Assembly (NCBI RefSeq): GCF_026914185.1
Contig: NC_070565.1
Span: 6,262,001-6,326,000 of the forward strand
Length of the DNA: 64,000 nucleotides
Origin: Puccinia triticina
Lineage: Eukaryota; Basidiomycota; Pucciniomycetes; Pucciniales; Pucciniaceae
Direction of reading: 5' to 3'
A program made the translations under genes and the position numbers. Of this stretch, positions 42,983 to 53,499 are shown piece after piece (position 1 is the first letter of the stretch; each line of letters opens with the position of its first letter). The notes beneath the pieces are model-generated. The model saw nothing but the letters and a program-made list of their open reading frames with translations. It did not search any database and was not told where the DNA came from.

Positions 42983-43225
42983 CACTGCAAGAACAACTGC
43001 AGAAACTGCTAGCAGGTGAGATGCAGAAGTTCAAAGAGCTTGAGGTGCTACCCAAGCCTTTCTCAAATCTTAGTTCAACCAAGGTTGAATGCACAGTCAC
43101 TGTGCACATTGCACAGTGACTGTGCATGAAAGGGCATGATGTAATTATGTGGAGTTAAAATGGCAGTTACACTGGAGTATGCCACATGTCAGCTGCTGGC
43201 AGTTTCTAGAGTTTTTCTTGTAGTG
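42983..43225. mobile_element. CACTA-like MITE, second copy, 243 bp
   Basis: The left end CACTGCAAGAACAACTGCAG and the right end in reverse complement, CACTACAAGAAAAACTCTAG, match over about 42 bp. The inside has the same GCACAGTGACTGTGCA hairpin as the copy at 34037-34280. The flanking 3 bp do not match (CCA and GGC), so the duplication has decayed. Confidence 0.7.
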
Positions 43226-43426
43226 GGCCACTTCCTTTTGACCCACAAGACATGGCGTGTGCACTGACACAGCAATTTTTGATGTACTGCACTGGCATGT
43301 GCAAAATTTCAAACCAATTCATCAGGGAAGAAAGTGTGGTACTCTCTAGAGAGTGCCAGGCCGTAATTTTGTATTTAATTTGGTCTGATGTGAGTTCAAT
43401 GTTAAATTTAAATCTATGTTCACTTA

Positions 43427-43628
43427 GGGTGTTCAAAGTTAACTTGCATAAAATCATAACACCATAAAATCATAAAATTCTAAGCTGAAAAAAAATGTTG
43501 CACCCAAGCACTCAAATTAGAGCAACATTTCTAGAAATTAGAATGATACATGTGAAATCATCACTTGAAAGTTTTATGATTTTATGATTTTATGCATTGG
43601 AAATTTTATGATTTCAACTTTGAACACC
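43427..43628. mobile_element. Small AT-rich MITE, about 202 bp
   Basis: The left end GGGTGTTCAAAGTTAAC and the right end in reverse complement, GGTGTTCAAAGTTGAAA, form a TIR, with repeated ATAAAATCAT inside. TTA flanks both sides (43424-43426 and 43629-43631), as in PIF/Harbinger or Tourist-like MITEs. Confidence 0.65.
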
Positions 43629-43631
43629 TTA

Positions 43632-45601
43632 ACTTTCTTCCCAATACAAGTGTAACTGTAGTTCAATTTTATGTGAAATGATCTTTCACTCAATGCCAAC
43701 CCACAAGCATCTCTCTGCTGAAGTTTTGTGTGTGTTTTTTAATCATTATTACAATTAGCTTCATTACACACAATCTTTGCCAAGAATGTACCTATCTTTA
43801 TCCTTAAATATATTCTTAGCCAAGTACCAGGAAACTGTTTGAATTGCAAAAAATTTCATTCAAAAAACACATAAAATCACATTATGCAACATACTTGTAA
43901 GATATATCAAATTCAGAGGATTGGCAAACTGGTGGATGAATCTGTGTGGCATATTTCTGACATGCCAATTCCCATATCAAATTGGGAAGAAAGTGGTTTG
44001 ATGTAATATTTCTATTCTTCAAGTATCAAACCCTGCCAAAGCTGATAAAACCTGTGTAACATGCACTCGTACTCCAAGCAATATGAAATGTGAAATTACC
44101 GGATTCAACTTTTACCATTGTTACCAAGGGATGAACCATAATTTTGTAAGTTTTCAGTGTCAATAGCTATTCATTTTGAAGTATGCATCTTGCCTAGTAC
44201 ACAACTAAAAATTGCACAATTTTCTAAAGTTAACCACAACTGACTGAAAAATGCAGTCTAGAATCCTAAACAAAGCTTCTCAAGGGAAAGAGGGTAAATT
44301 AGAGTGAATAATAAAAGGTGCACCAATATTCTGTTTCTCCTGGAACCAGCTGGAGAAATAATTCAACAGTTGGTCTAAGACCTTCAAAAAGTGGAGGACT
44401 TCCCGTCACGTCTGAAACCATCACAGATGTTGATATATACTCAAAATGTTTCTTTCAGGCAAATCTAGATTTTTGGGTTCTATATCAGTAAGCCATCCAG
44501 TCAATTATTATACCAAAATGCACATCCCAGTGTGGTTAGCACCATTTTTCTTGTATTTTGATCATCTTATATCTTTTCACCAACCATTTTCCATTAATTT
44601 TCTTCTATTTGCAGCATTATTTTATCATAGGTACCTTTTTTGCCATGTGTATGGTGCAACAACATGGTGTTGATTTCTCTCATAACATGGTGCTGAAGTT
44701 GCAACGGCTGTCAGTTAAGACTTCTGCACTGCGGTCCAGCTGTATCCAGACCACTCAAAATAATTGGCTGTGGGCCATCAGGAGTGGAAAAAATATGTGA
44801 GGAAGAGTGTTAAAAAATTGTGTCTGGAGGTTTGAAGGTTGGCACCATTAAACTATGGATGCGTGGGGAAACATGGATTAGCTTAGCATCCCCCTGTTTC
44901 CCTGGTGAGGTTTTTTCTTTTCTTTTTTAATGTCCACCCTCATGCATGGGTGAAAGTTGGGGTGGACATTGGCAAAAAGGTCACACATTTACCCGGACTC
45001 AATGAACAGTTGGTGCTGTTCATTGCACTAGGGGAGTCCCGTCTCAATGGCCACCACATGCTGGCCATCCATTTGGGCTTTTCTGAGCTCAGTGGACAGT
45101 GTATACTGCATCAAAAGCTTGGAAAGGCTGGCGCAATGACCAGTATGTGCTGGCCATTGCAATAGGGCTCCTCTGTCATTTTTCCACTGCAACGTTTGGC
45201 CGTACCTTACAGTGGACAAGTGCAGTGGACATCAATCTGCTGCCTCCCCAAACCCAAATTGGTGCTGGTCTTTGCAATAGGGCTCCCCAGACTTGGGGAC
45301 CCCTGACATTTGTCCACCGCAACATTTGGCCGTTGTGGTGTGCCAAATGTGTTTCAAGTATCAAATCACATAAAGTCACAGTTTACTATTGAGAAGGAGA
45401 CATATTTCTAGATGTATTATTGCATAATTGAATTCTACAGGTCATTTAACCCCTAGTCACTCACTGGAACCACTAGGCTAGCTGCACTCAGTCAAAAGTT
45501 ACTAGTATTATACTGTGTTCATAAGCATAATTACATACTGTAGAGATATTTTGATAGTACATAGTATAAAATTAGACTCAAGGACATATTTATAGTGTAT
45601 G
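43632..45601. other. No gene recognised; degenerate repeats at 45020-45330
   Basis: Within 45020-45330 parts such as GCAATAGGGCTCC and CAACRTTTGGCCGT occur twice about 130 bp apart. The segment 45203-45265 (GTGGACAAGTGCAGTGG... ATCAATCTGCTGCCTCCCC) has a close copy at 47227-47290. I see no reading frame that I would defend as a gene. Confidence 0.4.
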
Positions 45602-46245
45602 TACACCACCGGTGCAATCGGACAAATTCTTAACATCGCCCTGACATCGGTGTCGCCAAGATGTCAGTGCAACACCCTGTGACATCAGGGCAATGTTAGG
45701 AGAAGGTTGGCATCGGCTTGATTCCCGGGTTGATGTCGGTCCAACTTGATCGTCGCCCTGCTGTCCCAAGAGAAATGTCACCAGGATGTTGCTTTGCTGT
45801 GACATCCTGGTAGTATCTGAGCGGCGATCCCCGCGACGCCCGCATTGCATGGGCGTTGAGTATGCTGGTGCGCTCGCGCAAAGAGCAGTTTATTACATAT
45901 ATGTTGCCGCAGTGCCTCTACCTGCAACATGCACTGTAGTCAATGCGGGGATTTGTGCCGCTGTCCCCAGCTCCGCACTTGTGCGCCGCAGCTGCATGGC
46001 GAGTGTTCGATTCCCACCTGAAGCAGGTCTTCCCTCGGGGTGCCCGAGTGCTTTTTGGGGGGGTGGGTATCTTCCCGCGGCATCACCCCAACACCTCCAG
46101 CACAGTGAGGTGTTGTCGGTGCCTGACACCCACCTGACATAATGTCGTGGCGACCCGACTAGGATGTCAAGTCTTGCAGGGGCTGGCAATATTGCCCCGA
46201 CATTGCCCAGGCATCGGGTCAATATCCAGCTGCACCGGTGGTGTA
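45602..46245. mobile_element. TIR element of unknown class, 644 bp
   Basis: The ends are TACACCACCGGTGCAATCGGA on the left and, in reverse complement, TACACCACCGGTGCAGCTGG on the right. A number of CCCTGACATCGG/ATGTCGGGG motifs lie inverted next to the ends, so the inverted region extends further in degenerate form. I see no target duplication and no transposase. Confidence 0.55.
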
Positions 46246-46382
46246 GTGGCGTGGTTTGGCTCTGCCCATGGCATGGTTCCACCTGTGGACACCTCCCAGG
46301 TTGTTGTTTGGCTCCACCCACGTACCGCTCCACCTGTGGACACCTCCATAACTTTGTAGGCTCCATGGACACCACCACATGG

Positions 46383-46450
46383 ACACCATATGGGCACCAC
46401 AACCACAACCACGTGTACACCATATGGGCACCACAACCACAACCACATGG
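46383..46450. repeat. Two-copy 34-bp minisatellite within CCAC-rich sequence
   Basis: ACACCATATGGGCACCACAA starts at 46383 and again at 46417. It lies in a larger CCAC/GGAC-rich stretch (46270-46475). Confidence 0.75.
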
Positions 46451-46541
46451 ATACCATCACCACATGGACACCTGTATGGTGGTCACACCAGCAAAAATCC
46501 CTCACAAGGATCCCCACCAGCAAAAATCCCTCACATTTTAC

Positions 46542-46568
46542 TATAAAAGGAGGAGATTTTCCCTCCTC
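46542..46568 (+). promoter_or_regulatory. TATA box with GGAGG...CCTCC hairpin, LTR-promoter-like
   Basis: TATAAAAGGAGGAGATTTTC followed by CCTCCTC forms a TATA box overlapping a stem. Upstream, CCAGCAAAAATCCCTCAC is repeated twice. A similar arrangement (TATTTAAGGAGGCTCTCCTCC) occurs at 60044. Both are followed by A/C-rich leader sequence, as in retroelement promoters; no ORF follows here. Confidence 0.35.
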
Positions 46569-46700
46569 AGTTTCAGCATGCCACTCAGGCAATCCTAACC
46601 AGAACACACATCTCACTCAGAGTTACAAGCCTCATCCACATAAATCCAGCAGTGTGATCTCAATCAAGTTGCCCATCAACATCTTTCATGCCTCAGAGTA

Positions 46701-47289
46701 GTTCTAAGTAGTCAGGTAGCTAGTATCACCACTTGTGCTCTTAACAAGTTGGAGTGATCTTAACCCATTGTGCTCTTAACTGAAGGTTAAGGAAGAGGGC
46801 AAAGACACTTTGAATAGTTCACATATAACATCAGTTCTCTCAGAAGTTTTGTATCAGTTTATCTCCACTTTCATATCACAAACATATAAAACCATATAAA
46901 ACATATCTTCTGTTTAGGCTCATTTCCATTATCTGACTCAAGGCTGCTGTAAACCACTCTAACTCCATTTCCCATACAAAATTCACTATCCGCTGAATTC
47001 AAGTTTGATCTAGGTCTGATAAGAGACTGCTGCACATAGTTTTCTCTATCATTAGTTTGCCACAACAATAAATAAATTTGTTGTGAAAACTCTTGTGTAG
47101 TATCATAGAGGGGCAGGTCTTTCAAACCACCCGTAACAGTTGTAATAGCTTCTTACATCTTTGAAATATTATAACTGGTATTTCCCCCTTGCAGAACTGC
47201 CACCCGTCCCAAGGGAGTTCTCACACCGTACATTATGGTGGACAAGTGCAGTGGGCATCAATCTGCTGCCTCCCCAAGCACAAATCCAA
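46701..47289. other. No gene recognised
   Basis: AT-rich sequence following the promoter-like motif. The last 60 bp (47227-47289) copy 45203-45265. Confidence 0.4.
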
Positions 47290-47885
47290 TGACCAGTACC
47301 TGCATGTCATCAAATGGAGGCCCTAGCCTAATGACCAGCATATAATTCATCAAGGAGGGGCTTTCTCATCTTGATGAACCAGAAGTAATATGAAATTTTC
47401 CGGGAATTCCCCAGAAAATTTTATATTACTTCTGGTTCATCAAGATGAGAAAGCCCCTCCTTGATGAAAATCATTTACTGGAAATTTAGCTGGGTTTTTC
47501 AAATCCCAGTAAACTGTAATCAAGTGGAAGGCGTATCCACTCAATGGCTGGTATACACCAGTTATTAATAAGATAATCCATTAACTCAATGGCCATACAC
47601 AACAGTCATTGAGTGGAGGATTTTTCCACTCTAATGCTGGTATATAGGGTCATCAATTGGAGGATGTATGCAATTCATGGCCAATATACAGGATCATGGA
47701 GTGAATAAACCCACCACTTGATGGCCAGCTAAAACAGTCATCACCTGTAGGGTTTCTCCACTTAATGGCCATGCAACCCAGTAATCAATTGGCGGTTGTC
47801 TCAAATTCATGGCCGGTACACACCGGCCAGTGGAGAATATGTGTGTGTACTAACTGTTGAGTGGAGAAAGCCATTAGTTGAGTTT
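47290..47885. repeat. Second tandem array of imperfect hairpins
   Basis: Units of about 60 bp of the form TCCACTCAATGGCYGGTATA...CCAGTCATTGAGTGGAGGAT repeat from about 47520 to 47885, with weaker units before that. Each unit folds on itself. The design (TCAATG-x-C-C/T-GG ... GTCAT-x-GAGTGGAG) parallels the array at 2090-2585. A near-perfect 121-bp palindrome stands in its left part. Confidence 0.7.
47347..47467. repeat. Near-perfect 121-bp palindrome
   Basis: Two 54-bp arms (47347-47400 and 47414-47467) are inverse copies with a single mismatch, around a 13-bp centre CGGGAATTCCCCA that is itself almost palindromic. The arms begin TCATCAAGGAGGGGCTTTCT. Confidence 0.95.
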
Positions 47886-48009
47886 AAAGCCCCAAATTCA
47901 ACAAGATTTGATACAGATGAGATAGGTTTGAGTTGAGGATGAACACACAGCCAACCCAAAACTCAATTACATATGGGCAAATGGTTCATATCTGGTAGAC
48001 TTCTAGACA

Positions 48010-48064
48010 GAAATTACGGTCTGGCACTCTCTAGAGAGTGCAACACGTTCTTCCCTGGTGATTC
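48010..48064. repeat. Dispersed repeat module, inverse of 43321-43373
   Basis: AAATTACGGTCTGGCACTCT...TTCTTCCCTG matches the reverse complement of 43321-43373, including the GCACTCTCTAGAGAGTGC palindrome. Similarity stops outside about 55 bp. Confidence 0.6.
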
Positions 48065-48239
48065 ATCTTGCTTTTGATAACCTGGGTCAAGCCAAAAACA
48101 GGTCAAACTCACGGGAATTTCTATATTTTGTGCTGAAATAAATCAAATTTGTGCACTGCAAGAACTGCTTGTTGTTGAAAATCACCTGAGGGAGCAGACA
48201 CAAGGTGAGGAGTGTGTTTGGAAGGATCAGGAAAACAGT

Positions 48240-48617
48240 CAGGGTGTAAATGAGTTGGGCCCACCCAAAACCGACCCAAGACCTGTTGGGTTTTGGGTTG
48301 GGTTCAGGCACATTCTTAAAGAAAACAACATGACCCAAACCCAACCCAACCTGACTTTTAAAATTGTTGGTTGGGTTTGGGCAGCCTATTTTCTAATCAG
48401 GTAAGCCTTTGACCCAACTATGATGCCTCCAACAGTAAAGTTGGGGGTTTTTGGCGCCTGATAGGTTGGGTCAACCCAACACCTGAAATGGTATGATGTT
48501 GGGTTGGGTTTGGGTAGCATATTTTCAAATCTGCCCCAACCTGACCTGACCTGCACTGAATGTTGGTTTGTGCTTGGGTGCTGTTTTTTGACCTCAACCC
48601 AACCCATTGGCACCCTG
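48240..48617. mobile_element. hAT-like MITE rich in GGGTTGGGTT, 378 bp
   Basis: The left end CAGGGTGTAAATGAGTTGGG and the right end in reverse complement, CAGGGTGCCAATGGGTTGGG, differ at three bases. CAGGG-type ends are usual in hAT elements. The flanks AGGAAAACAGT and AGGAAAGAGT look like a decayed duplication. The inside has many GGGTTGGG motifs in both orientations. Confidence 0.65.
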
Positions 48618-49640
48618 AGGAAAGAGTCCTTGCAAGTGCTGCACCCTCAGGTTAATTAAAGACACTGAGAATGAAGATGAGATGTTGCAACATGTGACAG
48701 GAGACTGAACTGAGGATTGAAGTGGACAACATTTTCAGAGTTAAATCCCCCCCATCGTCCAAACATAGTATTTTGACCTGTTTGCAAATTGCTTGTTCCA
48801 AATGCAGTATTGTCTCCATAACTAGCCTTGCCCTTTTATTTGTTATACCCCTTACCAATATCTCAAATAGTCAGAAGATAGCAGCCGCCATTAAAATTTG
48901 CAACCTCAAATATGTGAGATTTCTAAGCCAGGCGAACAGTCTCGACCTCACAAAGTGAGGAAGAGGCTGGGATCTAAAATAGACCCAGAGCAAGGTAAGC
49001 AACGCAAACCCTTTCCCGCAGCCATAGCTGTGCGCCGGGTGGCAGGAAGAGCTGATGCAATCTGCACAATGCATACAGTTTCAACCGCCTCCACAACGCA
49101 CAAGGTTCTCAACCCAGAGAAACCATGTTGCAAGACTTTAGCCAAACAAATTGCCGGAATCACCGCTGAAGGTGAGTCCATGACAACGTCAAAGCAAAGC
49201 AAGCCAGATGAAAGTTAACCAAAGCAACATCATTACAGAAAACAACGTCCCAGCCAAGCCAAACCGAGCCCAACAAGTTGATCCCCGAGACAACTCAGCT
49301 CAAGGTAAGAGACTCAGCCACAAGCCTAGCGTACAAATGCAGAAGAACTGAAGCAACTTTCATGTTGTAGAACATGACCGTTCTTCCCTGCTTCATTGTA
49401 TCACCAAGGCGTGCCAACCTGGATCAGGCAGGTCTTAAACCAGAATAAGAGTAAGGACGCACCTCATCTCATCAGACAAGCTTGAGCAGTTTTGACTAAC
49501 ATTGCCCACTTCTAATCAGAACAATCTGTCATTAGAACAACCAGAAAGAACAATAGCAAACAAAGACATTGTCTCCAGTCCTCTCATCTATTCCTTGACA
49601 AGAGAGAGCAGCCCCATCACCTGCTCTTAGGTAAATTTCA
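48618..49640. other. No gene recognised
   Basis: Short frames exist on both strands at 48898-49218 but show no motif. The sequence leads to the CATTCC satellite. Confidence 0.35.
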
Positions 49641-49733
49641 CATTCCCATTCCATTCCCATTCCATTCCCATTCCATTCCCATTCCATTCCCATTCCATTC
49701 CCATTCCATTCCCATTCCATTCCCATTCCATTC
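49641..49733. repeat. CATTCC/CATTCCC satellite, array 1
   Basis: Regular alternation of CATTCC and CATTCCC-like units (about 12-bp double unit) across 93 bp. Confidence 0.95.
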
Positions 49734-49779
49734 TGTTAAAACTAACAATGCATTTTGCAGACGCTTAGCAGAAAATGAT

Positions 49780-49815
49780 TGACTTGGGCAGGATTTGAAC
49801 CAGCGACCTTAGCTT

Positions 49816-49868
<53 letters not shown>

Positions 49869-49869
49869 C
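49780..49869 (-). tRNA. Type II tRNA-like sequence (Leu-like), probably a pseudogene
   Basis: On the minus strand the sequence folds as a tRNA: acceptor GACTTGG/CCAAGTC (7 bp) with an A discriminator, D-arm GCC TAGTTGGTAAA GGC holding an A-box (TAGCCTAGTTGG), T-arm with B-box GGTTCAAATCC, and a long variable arm CTTAGCTTCAAGCTAAG typical of Leu or Ser. The anticodon stem GCACT/AGTGT leaves an 8-base loop TCTAGTAT in place of 7, without U33 in a normal position, so the anticodon is unclear (TAG, Leu, is the best guess). The T-stem has a T:T mismatch. It lies between two CATTCC arrays. Confidence 0.45.
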
Positions 49870-49918
49870 CATGCCTGATGTGTTGATTTTGACCACTGAG
49901 GATTACAACATTTCAACA

Positions 49919-49967
49919 CATTCCCATTCCATTCCCATTCCATTCCCATTCCATTCCCATTCCATTC
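49919..49967. repeat. CATTCC/CATTCCC satellite, array 2
   Basis: The same unit as array 1, in the same orientation, 49 bp. Confidence 0.95.
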
Positions 49968-50107
49968 ACATCAAATCATTTACTTATTAGTTAGAACAAT
50001 TATCTAACTGGAAGTAACTCTTAGTTTTCCACATTCTTTCAGATTCACAATCTCAATTGAAACAAGAGGTAACCTCACCTTGGTAAACTAGGAGCAGGTC
50101 CTTAACA

Positions 50108-50772
50108 ATGGCCAACCACAATGGTGAATCCAGTGATTCAAGTTACGGTGGTAAATCATCAATGAAAGTCTCTACTTTCAACAGACAGAATTTTGAGATA
50201 TGGGAGCAGAAAGTCAGAATGGCCCTTGCCAAATTTAACCTGAAACAATTTATAGACAACCTGCCTCTTCCTGATATGACCCAAAAGCCCAGAAAGCCGC
50301 CAACCTCATTTGCTCAAACCTAATCAACGGAGTTTTCAACACAATAGTAAAAAAGGAAAACTCAAAGAACCCATACGAGCTCTGGCAAATTTTTAAGTCA
50401 GTCTACGCATTGGACTCTATTCTATCCAGCTACAAGGTGTGGGCGCGCTGGGAAGACACCCAATTCAATGATGAAATGGCAATGTATATTGTTGGCATAG
50501 AATAATGTCTTGCTAATGTCAGCTTGCTTTGCATGATTTACCCGGATTTCTTTATCTGCTGCAGTATCATCAGCAGGATCACAAAAAGTCCCTTCTTGAT
50601 GCAGGGCTTGTTTGGCAATCTTAACTCACTGGGAAAGCCAAAGCAAGTCATCAATTGGCTCAGGGAGATTGGGCGCTTTGAAAAAACAAACAAGAGGAAG
50701 GCTTCCAACATCACCCCTGAATCCTTGGCAACAGCTCTAGCCCTGGGACCACCACCCAAGAAGAGAAAATAA
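50108..50772 (+). pseudogene. Ty1/copia gag-like ORF, broken
   Basis: It starts MANHNGESSDSSYGG, then VSTFNRQNFEIWEQKVRMAL, the DUF4219/UBN2-type beginning of copia gag. Near 50285 the frame shifts, and the continuation (NPYELWQIFKSVYAL) is cut by TAA at about 50503 and goes on to a basic PPPKKRK end at 50772. No zinc knuckle or pol follows on this strand. The 5' side carries the tRNA-like sequence and satellites, not a recognisable LTR. Confidence 0.6.
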
Positions 50773-50959
50773 GTTGTGAGAATAAAGCCTGGTATTTTGG
50801 TAGAGATGTCCGCTAACCGCCCTCTTCAAGAATATATGTGTCTGGGCTGTGTGATTATTGGTGACTTGGCTCCGCACTGCTACTATCCGCTAGCCTTCAG
50901 CGCACCTCTCTGAGCCTGATCTATAGCGTAATAATCCGCAAGTAAATAAAGCTCCGCAC

Positions 50960-51362
50960 TCCGCAACATGTGAAGCTGCTGAAGTGCCGTGTCAATCTTC
51001 TTGGGTCCAAGCGCTTTAGTGAGAATGTCAGCGGTCATTTCATTTGTTGATACTTGTTTGACTAGCAGGAGCTTCTTCTGAACTTGATCTCGGACGTATT
51101 GATATTGAACCTCTATGTGCTTGGAGTTAGGATTAAGCAACTTCCTGCCTAATAAAATTTGCGCCGGAATTGTCATTGAAAATGATTGCAGCTGTTATTT
51201 GAATTTTCATCTCTTGAATCAAGTTTGACAGCCACCAAAGTTGCTTTGCACACACATTGATCAATATGAATTCCGCCTCTGTTGTAGATTGAGCAACAAC
51301 ATCCCTCAACAATTGTGATGCCGCCTTGACCAAGCCATAACCAGATCCCATCCAATGGTTTT
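50960..51362 (-). pseudogene. Ty1/copia RNase H and pol C-terminus fragment
   Basis: Minus-strand frames read VVAQSTTEAEFILINVCAKQ, the copia RNase H signature, then, after a frame change near 51150, NPNSKHIEVQYQYVRDQV and TADILTKALGPKKI, the typical end of copia pol. Upstream sequence to about 51500 is degenerate RNase H. It is a 3' remnant only, opposite in strand to the gag fragment at 50108, so the two are not parts of one simple element. Confidence 0.75.
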
Positions 51363-52499
51363 TGTACTTACGCTTCCACCACCTAAGCCGCCGTGGTCCA
51401 AATCAGCAGTGCTGCCATCTGGACGCTGGGTCTGGCGTTGATCTGCGACATGGTGCCAGAGGCCTAGATTGGAGTTTTCATGCTGTAAGAGCTTTTAAAG
51501 TGTGCAGGAGTTTTACTCAATGATGATCAGACTCTTCCTGGACAAACAAAATATCTCCTCAAGACTGGCTGGTTGATCGGCACTGTTATTGACCCATTTG
51601 ACGGCGGCTTGCTCTACGACTCCTTTGGCTATGGAAAATGCAGATGATGGCAATGAACCCGTTAGCTGTAGCTGGGCAAGTGACCATGGTACCCTGCGAT
51701 CCCAACCTTTTGATCCAAGCTGATTGATGGCATGGCATCCCTGAAGTTCAATAGGCTCAATGATGGGCACCCTGTACACCTCTCCCAACAACACCATCCA
51801 ACAATGTGGCTTCTGGGTCATCTGCACCGCCTCCTTGGTTGTAGTTCCTCATCTTAATCAATATGAATTATCCAATGTGTTTTTTACATGTCTTTTTATT
51901 TTCACGTGTGGTTTTGGATCAGATGCACTCAAAAAATACTCAGTCTGTTTATTGTTGTTTTAATACGCTGAGATGCACAACTTTAGACCGGGTATCCAGG
52001 TGGGGCATCCCATGGTCCACAGATATGGATGTGAGAAGTCGTTCAAGACTTTTGTTGGAAGATGCATTGTCAGATAATGTGGTGTCCTATTCTCAATTTC
52101 ACCCAGCTCCACATGCTCCCCTGACGTAAACATAATGCATCGGACTTCTAGCCTGCTCACAATCAACAGCTGTTTAGTTGCTATCAACAAAAACTTACTA
52201 CACATGATAAGCCATCTTTGCAAATCATATTTACATGGTCTTGCTTTTAGTCGCATGTGTTTGAGTACTGAAAAACAATTGATTAGATTAAATGATCAAT
52301 GAAAACAACAATGAGTTTTAAGCCAAGAAGAGAAGGCAACCGGTGTCACAAAGTTGAGTTAGACGAGCCGTTGATAGGATGAATTGAAGTTGATAAGAAG
52401 TCAACCTAAGAAAAATCAGAATATCAATTAGAAACAATCACTTGAGGAGCAAATCCAAACAAAACCCAGGACTAACTTGTTTATTTATCGCCCATATGA
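51363..52499. other. No intact gene; probably decayed transposon sequence
   Basis: Weak ORFs at 51513-52256 on both strands show no motif that I can name. Confidence 0.35.
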
Positions 52500-52934
52500 C
52501 TACATCTCATGCTTTCCAGGCCGGAGAAAAATCAGAGAATCAGATGGGGACCGTTTGAGTCGAGTCCGAAGGTGGTAGCCCAGCTTGTCCCAATCAAAAT
52601 ATTCCTGTGTTTCCATCCATTTGTCGGCTGGCTAATCCAAATAACTGGGAAGATCCAACTTCTGATGGATCTTTGTTGTAATTCTCTTGATTCTTGATTT
52701 TGGGGTTTTCGGGCGTAGCGGCTAGAGTCAACGATGAGCGACCGCGTCCATATGAGGCCAGTAGTACGCGAGACGGGGAATATTTTGTTCCTGAGAGGGC
52801 GCCTTCGAGACGTAGGAGGCTGAGATGGATCGTTCAGGAATTTGGTTGGCGGGATGGAATGAATTCCGGGAGATGTGGGCATGGGATCGGGAGGAGAGGC
52901 TGTCAAGTGACACTTCGATCGGTTTGAGTGGCAT
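52500..52934 (-). CDS. Possible two-exon small protein, 107 aa, unknown
   Basis: Exon 1, 52743-52934, starts MPLKPIEVSLDSLSSRSHAH and ends RLAYYWPHMDA; exon 2, 52500-52631, reads PADKWMETQEYFDWDKLGYH to RPGKHEM. They join in phase through GTCGCT...GGATTAG (111 bp). The second exon looks coding (dense aromatic and charged residues), but I recognise no family and the donor is weak. Another open segment on the same strand (52918-53075) suggests the gene may extend upstream. Confidence 0.3.
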
Positions 52935-53268
52935 AGGATGAGACGGCCATGGAATGACGCGCCCTTCCTGGATCTCGCCGAGTCAACTCGTTCTGTTCAA
53001 AGTGCTGGTTGGAAGCTGACGTGCTATCTTCTTCGACTGGCGCTTTGAATCCGAAAAGTTTGACCGATGGTTATCGAGAATGAGATTGAAGGATTCGCCG
53101 GAGGAAGGCGGAGTTGTCAGCGAGAGTTGAGGTGGTTGATCTGAGGCAGGCCATGATTTTGCACACCAAGCTCGAAATCGAGTCCAAGCTTTTTACAAAA
53201 GACAATAGTACCGAGGAAGCTGGCCATACAGGGATTGATTCTCCACATTAAAATAACATGAAACAGTC

Positions 53269-53499
53269 TCAAGTCAGACCCAAGCGCGATACCAAAATGT
53301 ACAGCATATCTTGCATACCTTTTCCGGGATGGTGAGAGCGCAAGTTTGTTTCATCTTTCCAACTTCGCCCAGCCTTGTTCTCCTCAATGGCCCCTCGAGC
53401 CACGACCAAGGTCAGCGCCATGAACAGTATGTATGCATTTGAACGTTTCCCCTCAGCATCATCCATCACGAACTGTTGGAGATCCTCTACCGCAGACAT
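53269..53499 (-). CDS. Possible exon of an unknown gene
   Basis: An ATG-started frame MSAVEDLQQFVMDDAEGKRS continues to a GTATGC donor-like site after LRSHHPGK. It may be a 5' exon of the gene whose later part lies at 52500-52934. I could not build a full in-frame model. Confidence 0.25.
   Translation of the reverse strand: MSAVEDLQQFVMDDAEGKRSNAYILFMALTLVVARGAIEENKAGRSWKDETNLRSHHPGKGMQDMLYILVSRLGLT

Noticed and set aside
45990..46010. tRNA B-box (GTTCGATTCCC) as part of a tRNA gene
   Set aside because: No acceptor stem, D-arm or correctly spaced A-box is present around it.
49780..49869. Selenocysteine or opal-suppressor tRNA, because CTTCAAG could be read as an anticodon loop with TCA
   Set aside because: That hairpin fits better as the long variable arm of a type II tRNA; using it as anticodon arm would leave a large insertion after the D-arm.
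49641..49967. CRISPR-like array
   Set aside because: The CATTCC units follow each other without unique spacers; it is a simple satellite.
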